NCBI RefSeq assembly: GCF_036227205.1
Contig: NZ_CP109442.1
Span: 6,200,001 to 6,264,000 of the forward strand
Direction of reading: 5' to 3'
Source of the DNA: Amycolatopsis sp. NBC_01480
Lineage (GTDB): Bacteria; Actinomycetota; Actinomycetes; Mycobacteriales; Pseudonocardiaceae
DNA: 64,000 bases
Shown: in pieces, positions 56,851 to 64,000 of the stretch
How the letters are laid out: the number at the start of each line of letters is the position of its first letter
How positions within the stretch are numbered: the stretch's first letter is position 1
Made by a program: the position numbers and the translations under genes
The notes under the pieces: generated by a model
Databases searched by the model: none
What the model saw: the letters and a program-made list of their open reading frames with translations, nothing else
What the model was told of the DNA's origin: nothing

Positions 56851-57876
56851 CTACTCGTAGCTGACGGAAACCTCGTCGGTCAACGGTACCGACTGGCAGG
56901 CCAGCACGATCCCGTCGGCGATGTCCTCGGCGTCCAGTACCTCGTTGTTCAGCATCTTCACCTCACCGGCGACGAGCCGGCACGCGCACGCGCTGCATTG
57001 GCCCTCGCGGCACGAATACGGCGCGTCGAAACCCTCGGCGAGCAGGTGGTCGAGCAGCTTCCGCTGCCGCGGCCACGCGACCTGCCGCGTCTCGCCGTCG
57101 AGGTCGACGGTCAGCTGGGTGGTGCCCGCATCGACGGCTTCGGGCTCCGGTGCGCTCGCTTCGAACGGATTTCCGGTCAGCGACTGGAACTTCTCGACGT
57201 GCACCCGGTCGCGCGGCACGTTCAGCTCGGTCAGCGCGGTCTTCGCCGCCGCCATGAACGGCGCCGGACCGCAGAGGAACGCCTCATGCGCGGCGTACGG
57301 ACGCACCAGCTCCCGCAACTGTCCGGGCCGCGGCAAGCCTTGCAGGCTTTCCAGCCAGTGCAGCACCACGAGCCGTTCCGGATGGCGCGCGCCCAGCTCG
57401 GCCAGCGCCCGCGCGAAGATCACCGACTTCTCGTCCCGGTTCGCGTACACCAGCACAACGCGCCCGCGGCCGCGTTCCAGCGCCGACTTGAGGATCGAGA
57501 TCACCGGCGTGATCCCGCTGCCCGCGGCGAACAACAGGAAGTCCCCCTCCAGCGACGCTGGGCAGAACACCCCGGACGGCGCCAGCACCTCGATGGCCGA
57601 CCCGGCCCGCAGCTCGTCGCACACCCAGTTCGAGCCGTACCCGCCGTCCGTGCGCTTCACGGTCACCTGCACCCGGCCCTCGTGCGGCGCGCTCGACAGC
57701 GAGTAGCACCGCGCGACCGATCCCGTGCGGTCACTGGGAATCCGCAGGGTCAGGAACTGGCCGGGCTGGTACGCGAACGCGCCGGTGTGCTCGGCCGGCA
57801 CCTCGAACACGATCGACCGCGCGTCTTCGGTCTCCTGCACCACCTCGGCGACGGTCAGCGTGACGGCCTCGCTCAT
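56851..57876 (-). CDS. kshB: 3-ketosteroid 9-alpha-hydroxylase reductase (KshB)
   Basis: 341-residue NADH:ferredoxin-type reductase, electron donor to KshA. FAD-binding RCYSLSSAP, pyridine-nucleotide domain LFAAGSGITPVISILKSAL and FLCGPAPFM, then a C-terminal plant-type [2Fe-2S] ferredoxin, CREGQCSACACRL and a later LACQSVP Cys. Together with KshA it inserts the 9-alpha-hydroxyl that opens ring B. ATG 57876 overlaps the stop of the CxxC protein gene (ATGA). 9 nt before hsd4B. Confidence 0.95.
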   Translation of the reverse strand: MSEAVTLTVAEVVQETEDARSIVFEVPAEHTGAFAYQPGQFLTLRIPSDRTGSVARCYSLSSAPHEGRVQVTVKRTDGGYGSNWVCDELRAGSAIEVLAPSGVFCPASLEGDFLLFAAGSGITPVISILKSALERGRGRVVLVYANRDEKSVIFARALAELGARHPERLVVLHWLESLQGLPRPGQLRELVRPYAAHEAFLCGPAPFMAAAKTALTELNVPRDRVHVEKFQSLTGNPFEASAPEPEAVDAGTTQLTVDLDGETRQVAWPRQRKLLDHLLAEGFDAPYSCREGQCSACACRLVAGEVKMLNNEVLDAEDIADGIVLACQSVPLTDEVSVSYE

Positions 57877-58220
57877 GACCCACCACCGGGAGCGACGCCG
57901 TTGGCCGCCTGGGCCGGGCGGCTGCGTCCGGGAGCGACCCCGCCGCCGGGTTGCTCGGCGGCAGAAGTCAGGCCCAGGGTGCCGTCCTGCACCGCGTCGG
58001 CGATGCTGTCCGACAGCTTCTCGCAGGTGTCCAGCAGCGCGGTGTGCCCGCCGGCCGCCGCGTGCGCCGCGAATACCGGGCAGCTGCGCGCGGCGTCGGT
58101 GGTCCACTGGATGCTGGTGTGCTTGAGGCTGTTCTTCTTCACCAGCACGCAGGTCCCGCAGCTGCGGCACTCGTGCGGCCGCAGCCCGGCGGTGAGGAAC
58201 TCGGTGACCTCGGCAGTCAC
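57873..58220 (-). CDS. conserved CxxC protein between kshA and kshB
   Basis: 115 residues of unknown function. Clustered Cys in the N-terminal half: HECRSCGTCVLVKKNSLKHT and DAARSCPVFAAHAAAGG. The C-terminal third is low-complexity Pro/Ala/Gly. The first Cys set (CxxCxxC) could bind iron or zinc. GTG 58220 overlaps the kshA stop by 4 nt, and the stop overlaps kshB ATG by 4 nt, so translation is coupled to both hydroxylase subunits. It resembles in position the uncharacterised gene after kshA (Rv3527) in M. tuberculosis, but homology needs testing. Confidence 0.82.
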   Translation of the reverse strand: MTAEVTEFLTAGLRPHECRSCGTCVLVKKNSLKHTSIQWTTDAARSCPVFAAHAAAGGHTALLDTCEKLSDSIADAVQDGTLGLTSAAEQPGGGVAPGRSRPAQAANGVAPGGGS

Positions 58221-59377
58221 ACCCCGGCCTCTTCCGCCTCCGCGCGCTGCCGGGCCAGGTTCTCCGCGACCTCCGCCGACCACGCCTCGTTCGCCTTCGT
58301 CGTGTCCACCTCGAACTCGAACCGGCGCGTCATGTCCTCGCTGACGTCCTTGGCGTCCACGTAGAACTGCTCGTACCAGCGCCGCAGCTGGTACACCGGC
58401 CCGTCCTCCTCGCACAGCAGCGGGTTGTCGATGGCCGACTTGTTCTTCCAGATCTCCACGTCCTGCAGGAAGCCGATGCCGATGCCCTTGGCGAGCTTCT
58501 CCGCGATCTTGTCCGCGTGCTCGTCCGAGATGCCCGGCATCTTCTTCACCATGATTCCCCACTGCAGCACGAACGAAGTGGGCGAGACCGGGTAGTGGCA
58601 GTTGATCAGCACGTTCTCGATCTCGAAGCCCTGGAACGAGTTCACCAGGTGGTTGATCATGTACGACGGGCCGAAGTACGAGGCCTCCGAGCGCAGCAGG
58701 TTGTCCTCACCGCCGTAGTTGGACGCCATGCCCATGTCCGGGCGGCCCTTGGTGTTGAGGTACTGCGTGGCGACGTGGCCCTCGAAGACGTTCTTGAAGT
58801 ACGTCGGGTAGGCGTAGTGGATGTAGAAGAAGTGCGCCATGTCCACGACGTTGTCGATGATCTCGCGGCAGTTGGCGTTCTCGATCAAGATCGAGTCCCA
58901 GGTCCAGTTGCTCCACTCGTCGCTGAACGCGCCCTCCACGCGCGGCACCACCACCTCGGCCGGCGGCGGGTTGCCCTCGGGGTCGTGCCAGACCAGCAGC
59001 TGCTTGTTCTCCTCCAGCACCTGCCACGAGCGGGTGCGCGCCCGCAGCGGAACCCGCTTGGCGTAAGGGATCGAGACACATTTGCCGCTGCCGCTCCAGC
59101 GCCAGTCGTGGAACGGGCAGGCGATCTCGTCGCCCTTCACCGAGCCTTGGGACAGGTCCCCGCCCATGTGCCGGCAGTACCCGTCGAGCACGTTCAGCTT
59201 GCCCGCCGAGTCGGCGAAGACCACGAGCTTGGTGCCGAACGCGTTGATGGCGTGCGGTTTCCCGTCGCGGAAGGTCTCGGCGAGCCCGAGGCAGTGCCAG
59301 CCGCGGGCGAACCGCGCGGGCGGTGTGCCGGCGTCGATCGTGCGGACGGTCTCGGATCCTTGCGTCTGTGGCGTCAC
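58217..59377 (-). CDS. kshA: 3-ketosteroid 9-alpha-hydroxylase oxygenase (KshA)
   Basis: 386-residue Rieske mononuclear iron oxygenase. The Rieske cluster ligands are in CRHMGGDLSQG and CPFHDWRWSG (C-x-H, C-x2-H). The mononuclear iron site has NCREIIDNVVDMAHFFYIHY (His pair and Asp). With KshB it hydroxylates C9 of 1,4-androstadiene-3,17-dione-type CoA or ketone substrates, causing ring B opening after 1-dehydrogenation. GTG 59377 overlaps the kstD stop by 4 nt. Its own stop overlaps the CxxC protein gene. Confidence 0.96.
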   Translation of the reverse strand: MTPQTQGSETVRTIDAGTPPARFARGWHCLGLAETFRDGKPHAINAFGTKLVVFADSAGKLNVLDGYCRHMGGDLSQGSVKGDEIACPFHDWRWSGSGKCVSIPYAKRVPLRARTRSWQVLEENKQLLVWHDPEGNPPPAEVVVPRVEGAFSDEWSNWTWDSILIENANCREIIDNVVDMAHFFYIHYAYPTYFKNVFEGHVATQYLNTKGRPDMGMASNYGGEDNLLRSEASYFGPSYMINHLVNSFQGFEIENVLINCHYPVSPTSFVLQWGIMVKKMPGISDEHADKIAEKLAKGIGIGFLQDVEIWKNKSAIDNPLLCEEDGPVYQLRRWYEQFYVDAKDVSEDMTRRFEFEVDTTKANEAWSAEVAENLARQRAEAEEAGV

Positions 59378-61053
59378 TGCCTGCCTCCCATGCCGGTCCG
59401 ATCTTCGTTCGCCAGCCGCTCGGCCGCAAGGTAGCCGAAGACCATCGCGGGCCCGATCGTCGCGCCGGGCCCGGCGTAGGTACGGCCCATCACGGCCGCG
59501 CTGGTGTTGCCCGCCGCGTACAGCCCGGGGACGACGGAGCCGTCCTCGCGCAGCACGCGCGCGTGTTCGTCGGTGCGCAGCCCGCCCTTGGTGCCGAGGT
59601 CGCCGGGCACGATCTTCACCGCGTAGAACGGCGCCTTCACCAGCTCGCCCAGGCTCGGGTTCGGCCGGTTGCGCGGGTCGCCGTAGTAGTGGTCGTACGC
59701 GCTGAGGCCGCGCTGGAAGTCCTCGTCGACCCCCGCGCGGGCGAAGCCGTTGAAGCGGTCGACGGTCGCCGTCAGCGCGTCCGCAGGCACCTCGATGCGC
59801 TCGGCGAGCTCGGCGAGGCTGGCCGCCTTGGCCACCACTCCGGCCTTGTACCAGCGGCCGGGCAGGGGCTGGCGCGGCCCGATGCCGGTGAACAGGTAGC
59901 GGTCCTTGTACCGCTGGTCGAACACCAGCCAGGTCGGGATGTGCTCACCCGGCCCGTCGCCTTCGCCGTACATCGCGTGCACCGCTTCGACGTACGGCGC
60001 GGACTCGTTCACGAACCGCTGCCCGCGGATGTCCACCATCAGGCAGCCCGGCCGCGACCGCTCCGCGAGCGCGAACCACGGCCCGCCGGTCAGCGGCATC
60101 GACGGCCCCCACCAGGCGTCGTCCATCAGGTCGACGGCCGCGCCGAGCTTGAGCCCGGCGGTGATGCCGTCGCCGGTGTTGGCCACCGCGCCGACGGTCC
60201 ACTCGGTGCCGATCGGCGCGCGCTGGTACTTGGTGCGCATCTCCTCGTTGTGCTCGAAGCCGCCGCAGGCGAGGATCACCCCGCGCCGGGCGCGGAACAG
60301 CGTGTCGACGCCGTTGTGCCGGGCGAGCACCCCGGTGACCTGGTCGTCCTCGGTGTGCAGGTCGAGCAGCGGGGTGTTCAGCAGGACGTCGACGCCCGCG
60401 CGCCGCAACCCGACCCGGAGCCCGGCCGCAAGCGCTTGCCCCATGGCGAGCAGCTGCTGCCCGCGCAGCCGCCCGGCCAGCCACCGGGCGCCGAGCCCGA
60501 GCACCCTGGCGATCCCGCGGGGGTGCCGCGCGATCAGGCTCAGCCAGCGGTAGTCCGACTGCGTGATCGGCACTCCCAGCGGCGGCGCGCTGTACGGCGG
60601 CTCGAGGTGCGCGAGGTCCGCGCCGAGCAGTTTGCCGTCCAGCGCCTTCGGTTCCACCGACCGTCCGCCGGGCCGCCCGCCGGGCGCCTCGGGGTGGTAG
60701 TCGCTGTAGCCCGGGACCCAGCGGAACTTCAGCGGAGTCCGCGCGCTGACGAACTCCAGCACCTCGGGCCCGTGGGCCAGGAAGGCCTCACGCCGCTCCG
60801 CCGGGACGACTTCGCCGACGATCGCCTCCAGGTACTCGCGCGCCCGCTCGGGCGGCTCGTCGATCCCGGCCGCCTTCAGCGCGTGGTTCCCGGGGATCCA
60901 GACGCCACCGCCGGACCGGGCCGTCGAGCCGCCGAAGCAGCCCGCCTTCTCCAGGACGACAGTGCTCAGCCCCCGATGCGCGGCAGCCAGGGCCGCAGTC
61001 ATCCCCGCGGCGCCGCTGCCGACCACCACGACGTCGTACTCCTCGCTCGCCAT
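59374..61053 (-). CDS. kstD: 3-ketosteroid delta-1-dehydrogenase (KstD)
   Basis: 559-residue FAD enzyme introducing the 1,2 double bond in ring A of 3-ketosteroids. An N-terminal dinucleotide fold VVVVGSGAAGMTAALAAAHR binds FAD. Catalytic regions include YDHYYGDPRNRPNPSLGELV, VPGDLGTKGGLRTDEHA and TYAGPGATIGPAMVFGYLAA. Together with KshA/B it makes the unstable 9-hydroxy-1,4-diene that opens ring B. ATG 61053 has AGGTGG upstream. First gene of the operon, with a KstR box 12 nt upstream of the start. Confidence 0.95.
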   Translation of the reverse strand: MASEEYDVVVVGSGAAGMTAALAAAHRGLSTVVLEKAGCFGGSTARSGGGVWIPGNHALKAAGIDEPPERAREYLEAIVGEVVPAERREAFLAHGPEVLEFVSARTPLKFRWVPGYSDYHPEAPGGRPGGRSVEPKALDGKLLGADLAHLEPPYSAPPLGVPITQSDYRWLSLIARHPRGIARVLGLGARWLAGRLRGQQLLAMGQALAAGLRVGLRRAGVDVLLNTPLLDLHTEDDQVTGVLARHNGVDTLFRARRGVILACGGFEHNEEMRTKYQRAPIGTEWTVGAVANTGDGITAGLKLGAAVDLMDDAWWGPSMPLTGGPWFALAERSRPGCLMVDIRGQRFVNESAPYVEAVHAMYGEGDGPGEHIPTWLVFDQRYKDRYLFTGIGPRQPLPGRWYKAGVVAKAASLAELAERIEVPADALTATVDRFNGFARAGVDEDFQRGLSAYDHYYGDPRNRPNPSLGELVKAPFYAVKIVPGDLGTKGGLRTDEHARVLREDGSVVPGLYAAGNTSAAVMGRTYAGPGATIGPAMVFGYLAAERLANEDRTGMGGRQ

Positions 61054-61064
61054 GCCACCTCACA

Positions 61065-61078
61065 TGCAACGTGTTATA
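61065..61078. promoter_or_regulatory. KstR operator upstream of kstD
   Basis: TGCAACGTGTTATA fits TnnAACnnGTTnnA at every fixed base. It sits 12 nt upstream of kstD, so binding would block initiation or elongation at the very start. Confidence 0.8.
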
Positions 61079-61121
61079 GCGCGTTACTGGCCTGTTCGGA
61101 GCCACTTCTGTCACCATAGAC

Positions 61122-61135
61122 GAGAACGTGTTCCA
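61122..61135. promoter_or_regulatory. KstR-like operator upstream of the FAD dehydrogenase gene
   Basis: GAGAACGTGTTCCA matches the KstR consensus except the first base (G for T). It lies 18 nt before the rightward start and 43 nt from the kstD-proximal box, making a two-box divergent region. Confidence 0.7.
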
Positions 61136-61153
61136 GTTCTAGGGTGGCTCGAT

Positions 61154-62740
61154 ATGGACGAACTCGTCGCGGATGTCGTGATCATCGGATCGGGAGCGGC
61201 CGGGGTGTGCGCGGCCATCGAGGCGGCCGACGCGGGCGCCGACGTGCTCCTGCTCGACCGCTTTGCCGGCGGTGGGGCCAGCCGGGTCAGCGGCGGCGTG
61301 GTCTACGCCGGCGGTGGCACCGAACAGCAGCGCACGGCGGGTGTCGAGGACACCGTCGACGCGATGTACGAATACCTCCGGCTCGAGACCGGGGAGATCG
61401 TCTCCGAACGGACGCTGCGGCGCTTCTGCGAGGAGAGTCCCGCCATGATCACCTGGCTGGAAGCCCAGGGCGTGCCGTTCGAGGGCAGTCTGTGTCCCTA
61501 CAAAACCTCCTATCCCAGCGACCAGCACTACCTGTACTACTCCGGCAGTGAGGCTTCGGGGAAGTTCCGGGAGGTGGCGAAACCCGCGCCGCGCGGACAT
61601 CGCGTCAAAGGGCCGGGGACCTCGGGCAAGCTCCTCATGGCGCGCCTGGCCGAGGCTGTGCGCCGCCGGGATATCCGGGTCCTGCCGCAAACGCAGGCGC
61701 AGAGCCTGGTGACGGCGGCGGACGGCACCGTCACCGGCGTGGTCGTGAAGAGCCTCCGCGACGCGCCTCGCTCGGTGCGTGCCCGTCACGCCCGCCTCGC
61801 GGCGTACTCCGCGAAGCCGGGGATTTACGTGCCGTCGCTGCGAAAGTCGTTGCACCGCCGCGTCGAACGGCTCGAACGGCGGCACGCGCGCGAGCTGAAG
61901 ATCACCGCCCGGCGTGGCGTGATCCTGGCCGCGGGCGGGTTCATCGCGAACCGGGAGCTGGTGCGCGAGCACGCGCCGGCCTACCGCGGCGGCCTCGCGC
62001 TCGGCACCTCGGCCGACGACGGGTCGGGCATCCGCCTCGGCGTCGAAGCCGGCGGGCGGACCGCCGAAATGGGCCGCATCTCGGCGTGGCGGTTCCTCAC
62101 GCCGCCGGCGGCGTTCCTCGGCGGCCTGCTCGTCGACGCTTCCGGCAACCGGATCATCGACGAATCCCGGTACGGCGCCGCGATCGGCGAGCGGATGATC
62201 ACCGCGCACGAGGGCAAGGGCTGGCTGCTCGCCGACGCGCCGATCGTGGCCGAGGCGCGCCGTGACGGGCGTCGGCAGGGACAGTGGTTTGCCTGGCTGC
62301 AGCTGCGTTATCTCCTGCAGCGGGGGCGCGTCTCCGGCGCCACGGTCGAGGATGTCGCGCGCCGCGCGGGCGTCGACCCGGCTGGTCTCGCGGCCACGTA
62401 CGAGGCCTATCGAAGCGGGCCCGACCCGATGGGCAAGCCGGCCGATTTCGCGCGCCCGCTGGACACTCCGCCGTATTCGCTGATCGACGTCTCGGTCAAG
62501 CCGAATCTCGGTTACCCGTGCCCGATGCTCACGCTCGGCGGGCTGGTGGTCGACGAGGACACCGGCGCGGTGGCCGGCGTGCCCGGGCTGTACGCCGCCG
62601 GTCGGACCGCGGTGGGAATCTGTTCTAGCTCCTACGTCAGTGGCCTGTCGCTGGCCGACTGCGTTTTCTCCGGTCGCAGGGCTGGATTGCACAGTGCGCT
62701 GGAGCCGGACCGTATCGACAAAAACGAGAACGTGTTCTAG
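61154..62740 (+). CDS. FAD-dependent dehydrogenase, KstD/fumarate reductase-like
   Basis: 528-residue flavoprotein. N-terminal VVIIGSGAAGVCAAIEAADA binds FAD; SRVSGGVVYAGGGTEQQR follows and a C-terminal GICSSSYVSGLSLADCVFSG closes the fold. It is only distantly related to the KstD encoded divergently 100 nt away, and more like the fumarate reductase/KstD-related group of unknown substrate. Located between KstR boxes, it probably acts on a steroid or its degradation product. Its last residues (NENVF) come from a KstR box. Confidence 0.85.
   Translation: MDELVADVVIIGSGAAGVCAAIEAADAGADVLLLDRFAGGGASRVSGGVVYAGGGTEQQRTAGVEDTVDAMYEYLRLETGEIVSERTLRRFCEESPAMITWLEAQGVPFEGSLCPYKTSYPSDQHYLYYSGSEASGKFREVAKPAPRGHRVKGPGTSGKLLMARLAEAVRRRDIRVLPQTQAQSLVTAADGTVTGVVVKSLRDAPRSVRARHARLAAYSAKPGIYVPSLRKSLHRRVERLERRHARELKITARRGVILAAGGFIANRELVREHAPAYRGGLALGTSADDGSGIRLGVEAGGRTAEMGRISAWRFLTPPAAFLGGLLVDASGNRIIDESRYGAAIGERMITAHEGKGWLLADAPIVAEARRDGRRQGQWFAWLQLRYLLQRGRVSGATVEDVARRAGVDPAGLAATYEAYRSGPDPMGKPADFARPLDTPPYSLIDVSVKPNLGYPCPMLTLGGLVVDEDTGAVAGVPGLYAAGRTAVGICSSSYVSGLSLADCVFSGRRAGLHSALEPDRIDKNENVF
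62726..62739. promoter_or_regulatory. KstR-like operator before hsaA, overlapping an upstream gene
   Basis: GAGAACGTGTTCTA matches the KstR consensus except its first base. It lies inside the last codons of the FAD dehydrogenase gene (stop 62738-62740) and 34 nt before hsaA ATG 62774. The core GAACGTGTTC is palindromic. Confidence 0.75.
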
Positions 62741-62773
62741 TCTTGGACTCGTCGAACGAGAGAGGGACGGCCG

Positions 62774-63949
62774 ATGAGCGAGCTGGCTGCCGACGCGGTG
62801 ATCACGGCGATCCGGGACCTGCTCCCGGTGCTGCGGGACCGCGCACAGGAGACCGAGGACGCGCGCCGCGTATCCGCCGAGTCGGTCAAGGCACTGCAGG
62901 AGACCGGGTTTTTCAAGCTGCTGCAACCAAAGCGCTACGGGGGTGTGGAAGCCGACCCGGTGAGCTTCTACACCGCGGTGAAACTCATCGCGAGCGCCTG
63001 CGGATCCACGGGCTGGGTCGCCTCCATCCTCGGCGTCCACCCGTGGCACGTGGCGCTGTTCGACGCGCAGGCGCAGCAGGAGGTCTGGGGTGAGGACACC
63101 GACGTGCGCATCTCGTCGTCCTATGCCCCGATGGGCAAGGCGACCGTGGTGGACGGCGGTTACCGGCTGTCCGGCCGCTGGAGCTTCTCCTCCGGCTGCG
63201 ACCACTGCTCGTGGGTGCTGCTCGGCGGGCCGGCGTTCGACGGCGGCAAGCCGGTGGACTTCTGCACCTACCTGCTCCCGATCGCCGACTACTCGATCGT
63301 CGACGTCTGGGACACGGTCGGCCTGCGCGGGACGGGCTCCAACGACATCGTCGTCGAGGACGTTTTCGTGCCGCAGCACCGGGCGCTGAGCTTCATGGCG
63401 ACGTCGAAGTGCCGTACGCCGGGCCAGGAAGTGAACCCGGGCCCGCTGTACAAGCTGCCGTACGGCTCGGTGCACCCCAGCACGATCACCGCGCCGATCA
63501 TCGGCATGGCGCAGGGCGCGTATGACGCTCACGTGGAACACCAAGGCAAACGCGTCCGCGCGGCGTACGCGGGGGAGCAGTCCAAAGAGGACCCGTTCGC
63601 GAAGGTGCGGATCGCCGAGGCGGCCAGCGAGATCGACGCGGCCTGGCTGCAGCTGACGCACAACATCGACGAGCTGTACCAGCACGCGTGCCGCGGCGAG
63701 AAGCTGCCGTTCAGCACGCGGCTGCGGGTGCGGCGGGACCAGGTGCGCGGGACCGAGCGGGCGATCTCCGCGATCGACCGGCTCTTCGAGAACTCGGGCG
63801 GCCGCGCGATCCAGCGGGGCACGCCGATCCAGCGGTTCTGGCGCGACGCGCACGCCGGCCGGGTGCACGCGGCGAACGACGCCGAGCGCGCGTACGTCAT
63901 GTTCGGCACCGGCGCCTTCGGGCTGCCCGTCGAGAATGCGATGGTGTGA
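62774..63949 (+). CDS. hsaA: 3-HSA hydroxylase oxygenase subunit (HsaA)
   Basis: 391-residue flavin-dependent monooxygenase of the acyl-CoA dehydrogenase fold, which hydroxylates 3-hydroxy-9,10-seconandrosta-1,3,5(10)-triene-9,17-dione to a catechol using FMNH2 or FADH2 from HsaB. Segments: SACGSTGWVASILGVHPWHV, SGRWSFSSGCDHCSWVLLGG, DTVGLRGTGSNDIVVEDVFV, and C-terminal FGTGAFGLPVENAMV. A KstR-like box precedes it. AGAGGGAC lies before ATG 62774. Its stop shares one base with hsaD ATG (TGATG), as in the hsaADCB order of M. tuberculosis. Confidence 0.95.
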   Translation: MSELAADAVITAIRDLLPVLRDRAQETEDARRVSAESVKALQETGFFKLLQPKRYGGVEADPVSFYTAVKLIASACGSTGWVASILGVHPWHVALFDAQAQQEVWGEDTDVRISSSYAPMGKATVVDGGYRLSGRWSFSSGCDHCSWVLLGGPAFDGGKPVDFCTYLLPIADYSIVDVWDTVGLRGTGSNDIVVEDVFVPQHRALSFMATSKCRTPGQEVNPGPLYKLPYGSVHPSTITAPIIGMAQGAYDAHVEHQGKRVRAAYAGEQSKEDPFAKVRIAEAASEIDAAWLQLTHNIDELYQHACRGEKLPFSTRLRVRRDQVRGTERAISAIDRLFENSGGRAIQRGTPIQRFWRDAHAGRVHAANDAERAYVMFGTGAFGLPVENAMV

Positions 63950-64000
63950 TGGCCCCCGAAGGCGCGTACGTCGAAGTCCGAAGTGGACTGAAGCTGCACT
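63949..64000 (+). CDS. hsaD: start of HsaD (4,9-DSHA hydrolase), truncated by window edge
   Basis: Only 17 codons are visible: MAPEGAYVEVRSGLKLH. The pattern matches the N-terminus of HsaD meta-cleavage-product hydrolases, and the position directly after hsaA (1-base overlap, TGATG) is the gene order seen in M. tuberculosis. HsaD is an alpha/beta hydrolase cleaving the ring-A fission product. The gene continues beyond the window. Confidence 0.8.
   Translation, partial: MAPEGAYVEVRSGLKLH

Overview
High-GC actinobacterial chromosome segment. The steroid-catabolism genes, a four-gene conservon, the XRE/DUF397 pair and F420-dependent (LLM) enzymes together point to the Pseudonocardiaceae, most likely Amycolatopsis or a close relative. 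That placement is inference: no rRNA is present. I see no tRNA, rRNA, CRISPR array, insertion sequence, phage or plasmid gene.

Region 1 (1-22 kb) is core metabolism and regulation: a secreted GH18 chitinase behind a DasR-type operator, pyruvate kinase, a TesB thioesterase, an XRE/DUF397 pair, two tiny paralogues ahead of a large LuxR-type ATPase regulator, succinate-semialdehyde dehydrogenase, a TetR / acyl-CoA dehydrogenase / 2-methylacyl-CoA racemase group, a membrane-anchored lytic transglycosylase, and a DUF485 plus sodium:solute symporter operon.

Region 2 (22.4-28.6 kb) is a complete conservon cvnA-B-C-D (sensor kinase, roadblock protein, DUF742 protein, small GTPase). The kinase has a long low-complexity C-terminal tail with a 36-bp coding minisatellite and a duplicated module.

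Region 3 (28.6-37.7 kb) holds a RibD/DHFR-like reductase, a translationally coupled ArsR-SRPBCC-DUF899 operon, the fused isobutyryl-CoA mutase IcmF, a methyltransferase and three consecutive LLM flavoproteins.

Region 4 (37.7-64 kb) is dominated by KstR-controlled sterol/steroid breakdown. kstR is divergent from fadE34. An igr-type operon (chsE1-chsE2-chsH2-chsH1-ltp2) removes the last three side-chain carbons. A leftward operon (kstD-kshA-CxxC protein-kshB-hsd4B) attacks the nucleus. hsaA and the start of hsaD open ring-A degradation at the right edge. I find five sites that match or nearly match the KstR operator TnnAACnnGTTnnA, at the promoters expected. Between these blocks lie a SNF2/SWIM pair, a SufR-like regulator divergent from folE, and a LipQ-like esterase divergent from a wax ester/diacylglycerol acyltransferase. 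Propionyl-CoA released by Ltp2 and the reduced cofactors link this region to central metabolism. Overlapping start and stop codons (ATGA/GTGA) are used throughout the steroid operons, suggesting translational coupling.
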